A stretch of 64,000 nucleotides of DNA from Sabulicella rubraurantiaca. GTDB lineage: Bacteria; Pseudomonadota; Alphaproteobacteria; Acetobacterales; Acetobacteraceae. Position numbers and translations under genes: made by a program. The stretch spans positions 124,001-188,000 of the forward strand of contig NZ_JAFEUU010000003.1 of assembly GCF_017355885.1 (NCBI RefSeq), written 5' to 3'. How positions within the stretch are numbered: the first letter of the stretch is position 1; every line of letters begins with the position of its first letter. The notes beneath the pieces were generated by a model. It was given only the letters and a program-made list of their open reading frames with translations, searched no databases and was not told the origin of the DNA. Shown here piece after piece: positions 17,012 through 26,226 of this stretch.

Positions 17012-17985
17012 GCCACCATCTCCTTCAAATCGGCCTGCGGCCGGGCGCCGAAATGCCCGATCACCTCGGCCGCGGCGATGCTGCCCCAGCGGCCGGCTTC
17101 CGCCAATGGCAGCCCCTTAGCATGGGCGGCCAGGAAGCCGGCGGCATAGGCGTCGCCCGCGCCGGTCGTGTCCACCACCCGCGCCGGGGCGGCCTGGACC
17201 ACGTCGCGCCCGCCCTTCGAGAGGATGACGCTGCCCTTCTCCGACCGGGTGAGGGCGGCGATGGACACGTCGCGCGCCGCCTGGGCCGCCGCCTGGTCGA
17301 AGTCGTCGGTGCCGTAGAGAGCCGCGACCTCCGCCTCGTTGGCGAAGAGGATGTCGGCGTCATGGCGAACGAAGTCGAGGAAGGCGTCGCGGTGGCGGCC
17401 GACGCAGAACGGGTCGCTCAGCGTGATGGCGACCTGCCGCCCCGCCGCGCGCGCCGCCCGCGCCGCTTTGCGGAAGGCGGCCTGCGCCGCCGGCGGGTCG
17501 AACAGGTAGCCCTCGAGATACACGACGCCCGCCCGCGCCACCTCTGCCTCATCCACGTCGTCCTCGCCGAAGGAGACGCAGGCGCCGAGATAGGTGTTCA
17601 TGGTGCGCTGCCCGTCCGGCGAGACGAGGATGAGGCAACGCGCCGTGGGCGCCCCGCCTTCCAGCGGTGCCGTCGGGAAATGCACCCCCGCCGCGCGGAT
17701 GTCGTGAGCGAAGACCTCGCCCAGTTGGTCCTTCGCCACCTTGCCCAGGAAGCCGACCCGCGCCCCCAGCGCGGCCGCGACGGCGCAGGTGTTGGCTGCC
17801 GACCCACCGGAGGATTCTACCCCCGACGGCATGGCGGCGTAGAGCGCCTCCGCCTGCTCCGTCGAGATCAGCGACATGCCGCCTTTGGGCAGGTTCCGGT
17901 CGAGGAGGAAGGAGTCGGGCACGGGGGCCAGCACATCCACGATGGCATTGCCGATGCCGAGGATGTCGAGGCTCTGGCTGTTCAT
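17008..17985 (-). CDS. Adenosine kinase / PfkB-family sugar kinase
   Basis: 325 residues from ATG 17985. N-terminal DILGIGNAIVDVLA, GGSAANTC substrate-binding loop and the PfkB signature VDTTGAGDAYAAGFLA with the catalytic Asp (DTTGAGD). Best matches by pattern are bacterial adenosine kinases, which phosphorylate adenosine to AMP with ATP; other PfkB substrates cannot be excluded. It heads an operon with the secreted protein and the NTF2-like protein. Confidence 0.88.
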   Translation of the reverse strand: MNSQSLDILGIGNAIVDVLAPVPDSFLLDRNLPKGGMSLISTEQAEALYAAMPSGVESSGGSAANTCAVAAALGARVGFLGKVAKDQLGEVFAHDIRAAGVHFPTAPLEGGAPTARCLILVSPDGQRTMNTYLGACVSFGEDDVDEAEVARAGVVYLEGYLFDPPAAQAAFRKAARAARAAGRQVAITLSDPFCVGRHRDAFLDFVRHDADILFANEAEVAALYGTDDFDQAAAQAARDVSIAALTRSEKGSVILSKGGRDVVQAAPARVVDTTGAGDAYAAGFLAAHAKGLPLAEAGRWGSIAAAEVIGHFGARPQADLKEMVA

Positions 17986-18133
17986 GCGGCGCAAGGCTTC
18001 CGTCAGTTTGGAGGCCCAGGGGTTAGAGGGAAAATCCCTAGTTGGAAACTGGCGCGAATCCACGCGGCGCGCATTGTGCGGCGGGGGGCGCGCGCTATAA
18101 CCGCGACGGAACCGGATACAGGGGGATCACATC

Positions 18134-18688
18134 ATGTCCATCTTCGGCCGCAAGAAGGACGACGGCACCGAGGCGAACGACGGGCTGGTTCCCTCGCGCG
18201 ACGCGGAGCTCGCCGTTCCGACCTTCCGCGCCCCGGCGGCGAACAGCGCCCCGGTGGGCCTGCCCCCGAAGCCTGCCGCGCCGACGCTTCCCGTCGCTGG
18301 CGCCCCGCCGCGCCCCGCCGCCGGGCCGGGCACGGTCGCCCCGCCCCGCCCGAGCGCGCAGGAGCGCCGCACCCTGGTGGTTGGCCGCGGCATCGCGCTG
18401 CAGGGCACGGTGGCGGATGCCGAGCGCCTCGTGGTCGAGGGCACGGTGGAAAGCCAGATGATCCAGGCCGCCGAGCTGCAGATCGCCCAGACCGGCGTGT
18501 TCCGTGGTGAGGTGCAGGTCGAGGATGCCGAGATCGCCGGCGTGTTCGACGGCACGGTGACGGCCCGCGGCAACCTCATCATCCGCGCCAGCGGCACGGT
18601 GAAGGGCGTCGCCCGCTGCAAGCGCCTTTCCGTCGAGGAAGGGGGCAAGATCATGGGCTCCATGGAGATGCTCCAGGGCGAGGGCTGA
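18134..18688 (+). CDS. Bactofilin (polymer-forming cytoskeletal protein)
   Basis: 184 residues. A Pro/Ala-rich disordered N-terminus (about 1-75) precedes the bactofilin beta-helix (about 80-180). The short repeats, GIALQGTVADAERLVVEGTVES, TGVFRGEVQVEDAEIAGVFDGTVTARGNLIIRASGTVKG, give stacked three-stranded turns. Bactofilins self-assemble without nucleotide into membrane-associated filaments that place cell-wall enzymes or polar structures. Unusually no M23 peptidase partner is adjacent. GGGGGATC precedes the ATG. Confidence 0.92.
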   Translation: MSIFGRKKDDGTEANDGLVPSRDAELAVPTFRAPAANSAPVGLPPKPAAPTLPVAGAPPRPAAGPGTVAPPRPSAQERRTLVVGRGIALQGTVADAERLVVEGTVESQMIQAAELQIAQTGVFRGEVQVEDAEIAGVFDGTVTARGNLIIRASGTVKGVARCKRLSVEEGGKIMGSMEMLQGEG

Positions 18689-18762
18689 GCCCCGCCCGCC
18701 GCCCCTGGCCGGTCCCGGGGCGGCGCCGATCCTTTCTGACCTTCAGCTTCCGGACCTGCCGC

Positions 18763-19263
18763 ATGCTGCGCCGGACCGTTCCCCTCCTGTGGCTGCTGCC
18801 GTTGGTGGCCTGCGCACCCGACACGGCGCGCGAGGCCGAGATGGCGCATGCCACGATGGAGAGCCACCGGGCCACGCTCCAGGCCCTGACGGGCGAGGCG
18901 CCAGCGCCCTCCTCCCCGACGCCCGCCGCGCCCTCACGTCCCGCGCCGCCACGCCAATCCGTCTCGCAATTCCTAGGCGCCAGCCTCGCCGCGCTGCTGG
19001 AGGCGCTGGGCGAGCCGACCCTGCGCCGGGATGAGGGCAGCGCCTCCGTCTGGCTCTACGCCACCGGGGGCTGCCAACTGGACGTGGTGCTGTACCCGGG
19101 CGCAGGCGGGCCGCGCGTCGCCCATGTGCAGGCCCGCGCCGGCGGCCTCACGCAGCGCACCGAAGCGGCCTGCCTGCGCGACCTGCAGTCCCGGCGCGAG
19201 GAAGCGCGCAGTCGCCGCAACACCGAGCCCGGACGCGCCCCGCCCCTCGAACTCGGCGCGTGA
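18763..19263 (+). CDS. Predicted lipoprotein, unknown function
   Basis: 166 residues. Signal peptide with lipobox LVAC (Cys about residue 17), so probably lipid-anchored. A Pro/Ala/Ser-rich stretch (about 45-65) links to a compact domain with LGASLAALLEALGEPTLRRDEGSASVWLYATGGCQLDVVLYP, which resembles small SmpA/BamE-like lipoprotein domains (G-x-P-x-x-R-x-E-G-x-x-x-W-x-Y pattern); that likeness is tentative. The stop overlaps the next gene's GTG start. Confidence 0.6.
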   Translation: MLRRTVPLLWLLPLVACAPDTAREAEMAHATMESHRATLQALTGEAPAPSSPTPAAPSRPAPPRQSVSQFLGASLAALLEALGEPTLRRDEGSASVWLYATGGCQLDVVLYPGAGGPRVAHVQARAGGLTQRTEAACLRDLQSRREEARSRRNTEPGRAPPLELGA

Positions 19264-20186
19264 TCCCTTACCTGGACGCCTTCGTCCCGGCCTTCGGGCT
19301 GCTGGCGCTGGGTGCGCTGCTGAAGCGTCGCCTCCTGCCCGATGACGCGATCTGGGCGGGGATCGAGCGGCTCATCTTCTGGGTTCTGCTTCCATCTCTG
19401 CTGGTCGCGGCTATCGGCTCGGTGAACCTCGCGCAGGTGCCGGTGGGGGGCATGCTGCTGGCGATCTGGCTGGCGCTGGCGACGGGCACGGCGCTTTCCG
19501 TTGCCCTGTCGCGCCTGTTCCGGCAGCCGCACCCTTCGATGACATCGGTCGTCATGGGCGGCATCCGCTTCAACAACCTGATCGGCTTCGCCGTGGCGGG
19601 GGCCTTGTTCGGCCTGCCCGGCATCGCACTGGGGGCGGTGGCGACGGGGCTGATCGTGCCCTTCGTGCAGCTTGTCACCAATGCCGCCTTCGCCCTGGGG
19701 CGGCCCGGCCCGTTCCAGCTTCTTCCGGCGCTGCGGCAGGTGGCGATGAACCCGCTGATGCTGGCCTGCCTCGTCGGCTTCGCGGTGGCGGCACTGGGCG
19801 GGCTGCCGCCGGGGGTGAAGCCGCTGGCCGAGACGCTGGGCCGCGCCTCCGTCGCGCTCGGCCTGCTGGCGGTGGGGGCGGCGCTCTCGGCCCGTGCCCT
19901 GGCGGACCGCGTCGCGCTGCAACTCCTTACCGCCGCGCTGAAGCTTCTCGTCATGCCGGGGCTGACCTTGCTGCTGGCGCTCGCCCTGGGGCTGGATCCG
20001 CTGGCGCTGGCCATGGCGGTGCTGTTCATGGCGCTGCCCACCGCCGCTACCTCCTACGTGATGGCACGCGCCATGGGGGGCGACGCGCCGCTCATGGCCG
20101 CCATCACCACCTCCGAGCACGCGCTCTCCATCATCACCCTGCCGCTCTGGCTGCTGCTCGTGAAGCGCATCACCGGGCTGGGGTGA
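19260..20186 (+). CDS. AEC-family (auxin efflux carrier-like) transporter
   Basis: 308 residues with about ten hydrophobic helices arranged as two five-helix halves, the AEC layout. Conserved motifs include FVPAFGLLALGALLKRRLLP at the start, GGIRFNNLIGFAVAGALFG and LPTAATSYVMARAMGGD near the C-terminus. Bacterial members export organic acids or amino-acid derivatives. The start is GTG overlapping the previous stop (GTGA), which makes the pair translationally coupled. Confidence 0.85.
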   Translation: MIPYLDAFVPAFGLLALGALLKRRLLPDDAIWAGIERLIFWVLLPSLLVAAIGSVNLAQVPVGGMLLAIWLALATGTALSVALSRLFRQPHPSMTSVVMGGIRFNNLIGFAVAGALFGLPGIALGAVATGLIVPFVQLVTNAAFALGRPGPFQLLPALRQVAMNPLMLACLVGFAVAALGGLPPGVKPLAETLGRASVALGLLAVGAALSARALADRVALQLLTAALKLLVMPGLTLLLALALGLDPLALAMAVLFMALPTAATSYVMARAMGGDAPLMAAITTSEHALSIITLPLWLLLVKRITGLG

Positions 20187-20226
20187 GGCTTCGTTAACCC
20201 GGCACGCCTAGGCATCGGGGGACGCC

Positions 20227-21237
20227 ATGCCCAGCGACGCCCCATCGACTACGCGCACCGACCCGGCGATGCGCCATGCCCACGACGCCATCGCCGCGCT
20301 GCTGCACCACGGGCTTCGGCCCACCCCGCCCAATTACGTGCTGTGGTTCGAGTTCCACGCCGGGCAGGCGGCGGCACTGCGCGCGGCGCTGGAGGACAGG
20401 TTGCGCGACCCGTCCCCTTTGGGCGAGGCGGAGATGGCGGCGCTGCATGCCCGCTTCGGCGCCAGCCCCTCCGGTCCCACCCTCGCCGAGATTTCGCGGC
20501 GCCTGGGCGAGGCCGTGCGCGACGCCGCTGTCATCCTCGACGGCACCGCCACCGATGCGGTGCGCTACGAAAGGTCGCTGGAAGGGGCCGCGGCGGCACT
20601 CGCCTCCGGCACTGCGGACTGGCCGGAGGTGCTGGCCGGCCTGATCCGCGAAACCCAGGCGCTGCGCGACAAGGGCGCCATCCTGGCCCGCCGCCTTGCC
20701 GAAACCGGCCGCCGCGCCGAAGCCCTGCGCGAGGAGCTGGAGGAGGCGCGGCGCGAGGCGGCGACGGACGTCCTCACCGGTCGGCCCAACCGCCGCGCCT
20801 TCGAGACGGCGCTGGAACGGCACCTCGCCGGCGATGCGCTGCCCTGCCTGCTGCTGCTCGACGTGGATCACTTCAAGGCGGTGAACGACCGGCACGGCCA
20901 CGCGGCGGGCGATTTGGCGGTGCGGCACCTTGGCACCACGCTGCGCGAGGCGGCGCGCGCCGCCGACATGCCCGCCCGGCTGGGCGGCGAGGAATTCGCC
21001 GTGCTGATGCCCGGCACTCCGCCCGAGCGCGCGATGTGCGCGGCGGAGGCGCTGCGCCAGGCCATCGCGCGCGAAGGGGTGATGCTGGAAGATGGGACGC
21101 GTCTCGCTCTCACTGTCTCGGGCGGGCTGGCCGCCGCCACGCCTGGGGAGGGGAGCGCGCGGCTGATCGAACGCGCCGATGCCGCGCTCTACGCTGCGAA
21201 GCGGGCGGGGCGGAACCGCATCGAGGCGGCGCCCTAG
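20227..21237 (+). CDS. GGDEF-domain diguanylate cyclase
   Basis: 336 residues. The N-terminal part (about 1-165) is helical without a recognised sensor and ends in a coiled-coil-like RRLAETGRRAEALREELEEARREA. The GGDEF domain (about 178-335) starts TDVLTGRPNRRAF, has DVDHFKAVND, the active-site GGEEF (253-257) and an upstream RAAD (244-247) that fits the inhibitory RxxD site. It should make cyclic di-GMP and be product-inhibited. No membrane span, so cytosolic. The orphan Bug receptor follows 32 bases later. Confidence 0.9.
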   Translation: MPSDAPSTTRTDPAMRHAHDAIAALLHHGLRPTPPNYVLWFEFHAGQAAALRAALEDRLRDPSPLGEAEMAALHARFGASPSGPTLAEISRRLGEAVRDAAVILDGTATDAVRYERSLEGAAAALASGTADWPEVLAGLIRETQALRDKGAILARRLAETGRRAEALREELEEARREAATDVLTGRPNRRAFETALERHLAGDALPCLLLLDVDHFKAVNDRHGHAAGDLAVRHLGTTLREAARAADMPARLGGEEFAVLMPGTPPERAMCAAEALRQAIAREGVMLEDGTRLALTVSGGLAAATPGEGSARLIERADAALYAAKRAGRNRIEAAP

Positions 21238-21269
21238 GCGGCTTGGAAGCGCCGCCTCGCTGCGCCAGG

Positions 21270-22274
21270 ATGAAGCGGATGAATCGGCAGGGGATGTGGG
21301 GGATGCTGGGGCGCAGGCAGTTGGCGATGGGTTTGGGCGCGGCGGCGCTGCCACTGGCCGCGCGCGCGCAGGGCAGCTTCCCCGACCGCCCGATCCGCTG
21401 GATCGTCGGCTATCCGCCCGGCGGCGCCTCCGATGTCTTCGCGCGGCTGATCGGCGGGCTGATGAGTCAGCGCCTCGGCCAGAACGTGGTGGTGGAGAAC
21501 CGGCCGGGCGGCGGCGCCGTGGTGGCGAGCGACCTTGTTGCCCGCGCCGCGCCGGACGGCCACACCTGGATGCACGTGGACAACGGCATCCTCACGTACA
21601 ACCCCGCCCTCTATGCCCGCCTCCCCTATGACCCGGATCGCGACTTCGTGGGGGTCGGCTTCATCGGGCGCTTTCCGCTCTACATCGTCGTGCGGCCGGA
21701 CGACGCCTCGCCGCGCGATTTCGCCGGGCTTCTGGAAGCGTCGCGTCGCCGCGCCCCGACCTATGGCACGCCCGCCGTCGCCTCGCCGCATCACCTCGCG
21801 ATGGAGCTGGTGAAGCGCCGCACCGGGATGGATGCGACGCATGTGCCGTATCGCGGCGGTCCCGCCGCCATGCAGGATCTGCTGAGTGGCCAGGTGGATG
21901 TGGTGGTGATCGACACTGCCACCGGCCTGCCCTTCATCCGCGACCGCAAGGTGCGGGTGCTGGCCGCGCTGACCGAGAGCCGCACCCCCGACGTGCCCGA
22001 TGCGCCGACCATGGTGGAGCTGGGCTATCCGGGTACGGTCGCCTGGGGCTGGCAGGGCATGAGCGTCCCTGCCGCCACGCCCGCGCCGGTCGTCGCGCGG
22101 CTGTCGCAGGAGATGATCGGCGCCATCCAGTCGCCGGAGGTGGTGGCGCGGATGCGCGGCCTGGGCATCGAGTATCAGCCCTGGACACCCGCGCAATTCG
22201 CCGAATTCGTGCGGGCCGAGAACGCGCTGTGGCGCCCGCTGATCCGGGAGCTGGGGATTCGGTTGGACTCATGA
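21270..22274 (+). CDS. Bug/TctC-type tripartite tricarboxylate transporter receptor
   Basis: 334 residues; several ATGs (21270, 21279, 21303) precede a twin-arginine-type signal (GRRQLAMGLGAAALPLAARAQ). The mature protein has FPDRPIRWIVGYPPGGASDVFARL, VVVENRPGGGAVVASDLVARAAPDGHTW and HVPYRGGPAAMQDLLSGQVDV, the Bug family signature. These bind carboxylates or related small molecules in the periplasm. No TctA/TctB membrane genes are close, as is usual for the many orphan Bug proteins. Confidence 0.9.
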   Translation: MKRMNRQGMWGMLGRRQLAMGLGAAALPLAARAQGSFPDRPIRWIVGYPPGGASDVFARLIGGLMSQRLGQNVVVENRPGGGAVVASDLVARAAPDGHTWMHVDNGILTYNPALYARLPYDPDRDFVGVGFIGRFPLYIVVRPDDASPRDFAGLLEASRRRAPTYGTPAVASPHHLAMELVKRRTGMDATHVPYRGGPAAMQDLLSGQVDVVVIDTATGLPFIRDRKVRVLAALTESRTPDVPDAPTMVELGYPGTVAWGWQGMSVPAATPAPVVARLSQEMIGAIQSPEVVARMRGLGIEYQPWTPAQFAEFVRAENALWRPLIRELGIRLDS

Positions 22275-22347
22275 GGGGCTGACGCCGCGCGGCGGGACAG
22301 GGGCGCCGCCTTTCGCCCCGCGCCGAAAATGCGCCATCAGAGAGGCC

Positions 22348-23469
22348 ATGTCCGACCGGAACCAGCCCAGCCCGTCCGTTGCAAGGCCGCTCCTGCCGCA
22401 GGAACCCGCGCCCGTGTCGCGGCGCGTCCGTGTCCTCACCGCGCGGCACCTGCTGCCGGCCCGGGCAGCGCTCATGGATCTCTTTCTCGCGCTCCGCGCC
22501 GAGACGGATGCCGAGATGCAGGGCAACGCCCCCGCCGCCTACGGCAAGCCTTATCCCTATGGCTATTGCCGTGAGATCACGATGCACGTCTTCGAAGCGT
22601 TGAAGCGACGCATGGAGCGCCCGGCCTGCCGGGAAAGCCGCGCCCTGCAGGCGTTTCTCGCGGAAGGTGGGGAGGGGCGCTGCGTATGGGGCATCCTTCG
22701 CGACACGTATTTCCAGACCGCGCTGCAATTCGGCGCGCTCTACGTGGACGTTGCCAACGACACGGTCGTGCTCACCAAGCCGAAGGTCGAGATCCTGCCC
22801 ATGGCCGAGGCGGGGCTGGAACCCGTGCGCGATGCCTTCCATTTCGCCGGCATCGCCGGCTCCTACTGGGGCATGACGCTCTACGGCAACCACGCGCTCC
22901 CCTCGATCGCGCCGTTGGTTCCCATGATCGGGGTCATGCCCGATGGTGCCGTCTCCTTTCCTTCGGTGACGGTCTACATGGCGGGGCTGTTCCTGCGGGA
23001 TGGGTTCCGCCTCGCGGAGGAATGGCTTGCCGCCGCCCCGCCGCCGCCCGAGGGGGTGACGGCCTTGCTGCGGTCACGCGTCTCCGCCGAATGTCTCGCC
23101 ACCAACCCGGAAACCGGTGGCGAGGCCGCGCTGGCCGCCTGCCGCTCCGCCCGCGCGCGCGGGCTCGCATCCGACCCCAGATGGGTGGCCGCGGCGCTGG
23201 CCGAATGCGAGCGCTTCAGGGCTAGCGGGCAAGTGCCGAACTCCGAACCAAGCGCCACCCCAGTCGCGGAAACCCAATCCATGTCCACCATCACCTTCGA
23301 AGGCCGCACCTTTGCACTCGACACCCTGTCCGAGGCGGCGAAGGCGCAGGTCGCGGGCATCCAGTTCGTCGAGGGCGAGATCGCCCGGCTCCAGGCGCGG
23401 CTGGCCGCGATGCAGACGGCGCGCAACGCCTATGTCGAGGCGCTGCGCGCCGCCCTGCCGGCGAAGTAG
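22348..23469 (+). CDS. Unknown protein with C-terminal DUF6447-like module
   Basis: 373 residues. The first about 295 residues match nothing I recognise: soluble, with GKPYPYGYCREITMHVFEALKRRM, a GRCVWGILRDTYFQTALQFGALYVDVANDTVVLTKPKVEI core and a PLVPMIGVMPDGAVSFPSVTVYMAGLF region. After a polar linker, residues about 312-373 (MSTITFEGRTFALDTLS then a coiled coil) look like a complete DUF6447 protein, normally free-standing. No stop separates the parts, so the gene reads as a fusion; internal initiation at 23281 could also yield the small module alone. Confidence 0.55.
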   Translation: MSDRNQPSPSVARPLLPQEPAPVSRRVRVLTARHLLPARAALMDLFLALRAETDAEMQGNAPAAYGKPYPYGYCREITMHVFEALKRRMERPACRESRALQAFLAEGGEGRCVWGILRDTYFQTALQFGALYVDVANDTVVLTKPKVEILPMAEAGLEPVRDAFHFAGIAGSYWGMTLYGNHALPSIAPLVPMIGVMPDGAVSFPSVTVYMAGLFLRDGFRLAEEWLAAAPPPPEGVTALLRSRVSAECLATNPETGGEAALAACRSARARGLASDPRWVAAALAECERFRASGQVPNSEPSATPVAETQSMSTITFEGRTFALDTLSEAAKAQVAGIQFVEGEIARLQARLAAMQTARNAYVEALRAALPAK

Positions 23470-23514
23470 CCCCATCCCCTTCCGGGGTGGCGTGGCGCTG
23501 GCTAGGCTTGCGGC

Positions 23515-24852
23515 ATGAATTCGACTCGCCGCGCCCTGCTGGGCGCCGCCCTGGCCCTTCCTGCCTTGCGCTTCGCCCGCGCGCAGGACGCGGCGCCGCC
23601 ACCCATCCTGCTGGTTCATGGCAATGGCGACCACGCGGCGCTGTGGATGACCACGCTCTGGCGCTTCGAGAGCAACGGCATCGCCCGCGACCGCCTCCTG
23701 GCCGTGAACATGCCCGATCCGCTGGCGCGGGCGAATGACGCGGTGCCGCAGCCCAACCGCTCCTCCGCTGCCGAGCAGACCGAGCGCCTCGCTTTCTTCG
23801 TGCGCGACCTGCGTGCGCGCACCGGCGCGCCGCGCGTGGCGCTGGTGGGCAATAGCCGCGGCGGCTACCCGATCCGCGACTTTGTCGTCCATGCGGGCGG
23901 CGCGCCCGAGGTGTCGCACGCCGTCACCTGCGGCACCCCCAATCGTGGCGTCTATGACTGGGAGTGGAACGAGGGCAGCGAGTTCAATGGCCGCGCCCCC
24001 TTCCTGCGCCGCCTTAATGGCGGGGCGAGCGACGTGGTGGAGGGCACGGCGTTCCTGACGCTGCGCTCGGACAATGACCTCTACGCCCAGCCCGACGGGC
24101 GCTTCGTCGGCCGCCCCGGCACGCCCACCGGGGTGGACCAGGACGGGCCGATGCTGCGCGGCGCCACCAACATCCTGCTGCCCGGCCTCGATCACCGCGA
24201 GGTGGCGTATCACTGGCGCGCCTTCCGCGAGTATTTCCGCTTCATCGCGGGGCGCGAGGCCCAGGCGTTTGACGTCACGCCCGAGGCGCGGCCGGTGCTG
24301 AACGGAATCGTCACCGGGCTGGCCTCCGGCGCGCCCACCAACCGCCCCGTCACAGGCGCGCGGGTGGAGGTGTTCCGCGTCGATCCGGCGACTGGCGCAC
24401 GGACAGGCGAGGCGATCCATGCGCGCGAAACCGGCGCGGACGGCGTCTGGGGTCCCGTCACGGTGGAGCCGGGCTGGTCGCTGGAGATCGTGCTGGCAGT
24501 GCCCGGCCACCCCATCGCGCATTTCTTCCGCTCGCCCTTCCCGCGCGGGACGGAGGTGCTGCACCTGCGCCCGCCCGCACCCCTGGCCGAGGCGGACCGC
24601 GGGGCCGGCGCGCTGGTGCGGCTGACGCGGCCGCGCGGCTACTTCTCCTGGCCGCGCGACGTGGGGCTGCTGGACGGGCGCGAGGTGGCGGAGCGGCGCG
24701 AGGGCGTGGCGAGCGTTGCCACCGCCACGCTGCGCCTGCCGGCGGACCGCACCGGCACGCCGGTGCGGTCCGTGTTCAACACGGAATCGATCACCGCGCG
24801 CGCCGTGCCCCTTGCGGAGAACCGCATCGCCTTCGCGGAGATGACGTGGTGA
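23515..24852 (+). CDS. Tat-exported alpha/beta hydrolase
   Basis: 445 residues. Twin-arginine-type signal (TRRALLGAALALPALRFARAQ). The hydrolase core starts PILLVHGNGDHAALW (oxyanion loop) and has the nucleophile elbow VALVGNSRGGYP (Ser in GNSRGG); an HREVAYH segment (about 225-232) may hold the His. Residues about 250-445 form an extra beta-rich domain (FNTESITARAVP end) not needed for catalysis, possibly substrate binding. Resembles lipase/polyester-hydrolase-like enzymes, substrate unknown. It ends two bases into the next gene's GTG region. Confidence 0.78.
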   Translation: MNSTRRALLGAALALPALRFARAQDAAPPPILLVHGNGDHAALWMTTLWRFESNGIARDRLLAVNMPDPLARANDAVPQPNRSSAAEQTERLAFFVRDLRARTGAPRVALVGNSRGGYPIRDFVVHAGGAPEVSHAVTCGTPNRGVYDWEWNEGSEFNGRAPFLRRLNGGASDVVEGTAFLTLRSDNDLYAQPDGRFVGRPGTPTGVDQDGPMLRGATNILLPGLDHREVAYHWRAFREYFRFIAGREAQAFDVTPEARPVLNGIVTGLASGAPTNRPVTGARVEVFRVDPATGARTGEAIHARETGADGVWGPVTVEPGWSLEIVLAVPGHPIAHFFRSPFPRGTEVLHLRPPAPLAEADRGAGALVRLTRPRGYFSWPRDVGLLDGREVAERREGVASVATATLRLPADRTGTPVRSVFNTESITARAVPLAENRIAFAEMTW

Positions 24853-25457
24853 GCGTCACGCACGTCGTCTTCGACGTGGGCGGGGTGCTGGTGAACGAGG
24901 CGCGCATGTGGCGCGGCTGGGCCGAGGTGGTGGGGCTGGACGAGGCCCACTTCCTCGCCGCGCTGCGCGACGGCATCGCGCGCGGGCTGGGCATCGGCGG
25001 CACGGTGCGCGAATTGGCGCCGGGCATCGACATCGCCGCCCATCGCGCGCGGCTGGCGGCGCTGGAAATCCCCGGCGAGGACGATCTCTACCCCGACGTG
25101 CGCCCCGCCCTCGCTTCGTTGCGCGCGGCAGGACTCCGGATCGGCATCGCCGGCAACCAGCCGCGTGGCGTGGCCGAGGCGCTGGCCGCGCTCGACCTCG
25201 GCGCGGATTTCATCGCCACCAGCAACGACTGGGGCGTCAGCAAGCCGGATCCACGCTTCTTCGCCCGCGTCGCCGAATCCTGCGGGGCCGAGCCGCGCCG
25301 CATCGCTTATGTGGGGGACCGGCTGGACAATGACGTGGCGCCGGCGCGCGCCGCAGGGATGCGGCCGGTCCTGATTCCGCGCGGCCTGTGGGGGCACCTG
25401 GGCGGGCGCGGCGACATCACCAAGCTGACGGAGCTTCCGCAATGGCTCGCTTCCTGA
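24849..25457 (+). CDS. HAD-superfamily (HAD-IA) hydrolase
   Basis: About 202 residues from GTG 24849 (a GTG one codon earlier is equivalent). Motif I is VVFDVGGVLV, in which the second Asp of DxD is Gly, a variant also seen in the family's GGVL/GGVLV group; motif II Ala/Gly region IGIAGNQ (Asn-Gln replacing the usual Ser/Thr), motif III Lys in SKPDPRFF and motif IV YVGDRLDNDV. Likely phosphatase or haloacid-dehalogenase-like; activity is uncertain because of the motif I and II variation. Overlaps both neighbours. Confidence 0.8.
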   Translation: MSVTHVVFDVGGVLVNEARMWRGWAEVVGLDEAHFLAALRDGIARGLGIGGTVRELAPGIDIAAHRARLAALEIPGEDDLYPDVRPALASLRAAGLRIGIAGNQPRGVAEALAALDLGADFIATSNDWGVSKPDPRFFARVAESCGAEPRRIAYVGDRLDNDVAPARAAGMRPVLIPRGLWGHLGGRGDITKLTELPQWLAS

Positions 25458-25849
25458 TTCTCCTCGCCTTGGCGCTCGCGCCCGGGCTGGCAGCCGCCGA
25501 GGGCTGCAATCCGCCCGCTCCGCTCCGCTTCGCCCCAGGCGCGAGCGGCACGGTGGTGGATGGCGCCGTGCCACGCGGCGCGCCGGATTGCTTCACCCTG
25601 CGCGCCCGCGCCGGCCAGACGATGGAGGTGCGGGTGGACAGCCCCGAGCGCAACGCAGCGCTGTCCGTCTGGGCGCCGGGATGGCGGCTGGCGGTGGATG
25701 GCACGGCGGTGGACATCACGCCCGATCCGCTCGACACCGGCAACGGCAAGCGCTTCCGCCTGGTGCTGCCGCGCAGCGGCGAATACCTGCTGGTGATGGG
25801 CACAGAGCGCGGCGGCGCGCCCTACCGGATGACACTTTCGATCCGCTAG
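25442..25849 (+). CDS. Small secreted beta-rich protein, unknown function
   Basis: 135 residues with signal peptide (ARFLILLALALAPGLAAA). The mature region resembles a bacterial pre-peptidase C-terminal-like beta sandwich: DCFTLRARAGQTMEVRVDSPERNAALSVW and GEYLLVMGTERGGAPYRMTLSI, a pattern seen in inhibitor and adhesive domains. Two cysteines (GCNPP and DCFTL) may pair. Overlaps the HAD gene by 16 bases, so it belongs to the same transcript. Confidence 0.6.
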   Translation: MARFLILLALALAPGLAAAEGCNPPAPLRFAPGASGTVVDGAVPRGAPDCFTLRARAGQTMEVRVDSPERNAALSVWAPGWRLAVDGTAVDITPDPLDTGNGKRFRLVLPRSGEYLLVMGTERGGAPYRMTLSIR

Positions 25850-25865
25850 GCGCAGAAGGTCCACG

Positions 25866-26226
25866 CTAGGCGATGGGCAGGCCGTGCATCCGGAGGAAGG
25901 ACAGCTTGCCTTAATAGCCGCGCTGGAAGGTGATACATCCCGCGCGGATCGTGAAGAAGCCGCAGCCGCGCAGGCCGAGGGGATCGCGCCGTTCGCGCGC
26001 CACGACCTCGCCGGCCTGTGGATGGCTTCGACGAGGCAGACCATCTCAGCCGCTGCGAATTCCCGCCTGAACATCGCGCGGATGTCCTCGCGGCCCTCGA
26101 CGGGCTCCTGCGTGGCCTGATGGTTGACCGCGTCCTCGTGGTAGAGCTCGGCAAAGCCGCCCGGATCGGCGGCGTTGAACCTCTCGACCCAGCGTTCGAC
26201 GACCTCGCACGGCGTCGTGCTCGCCT

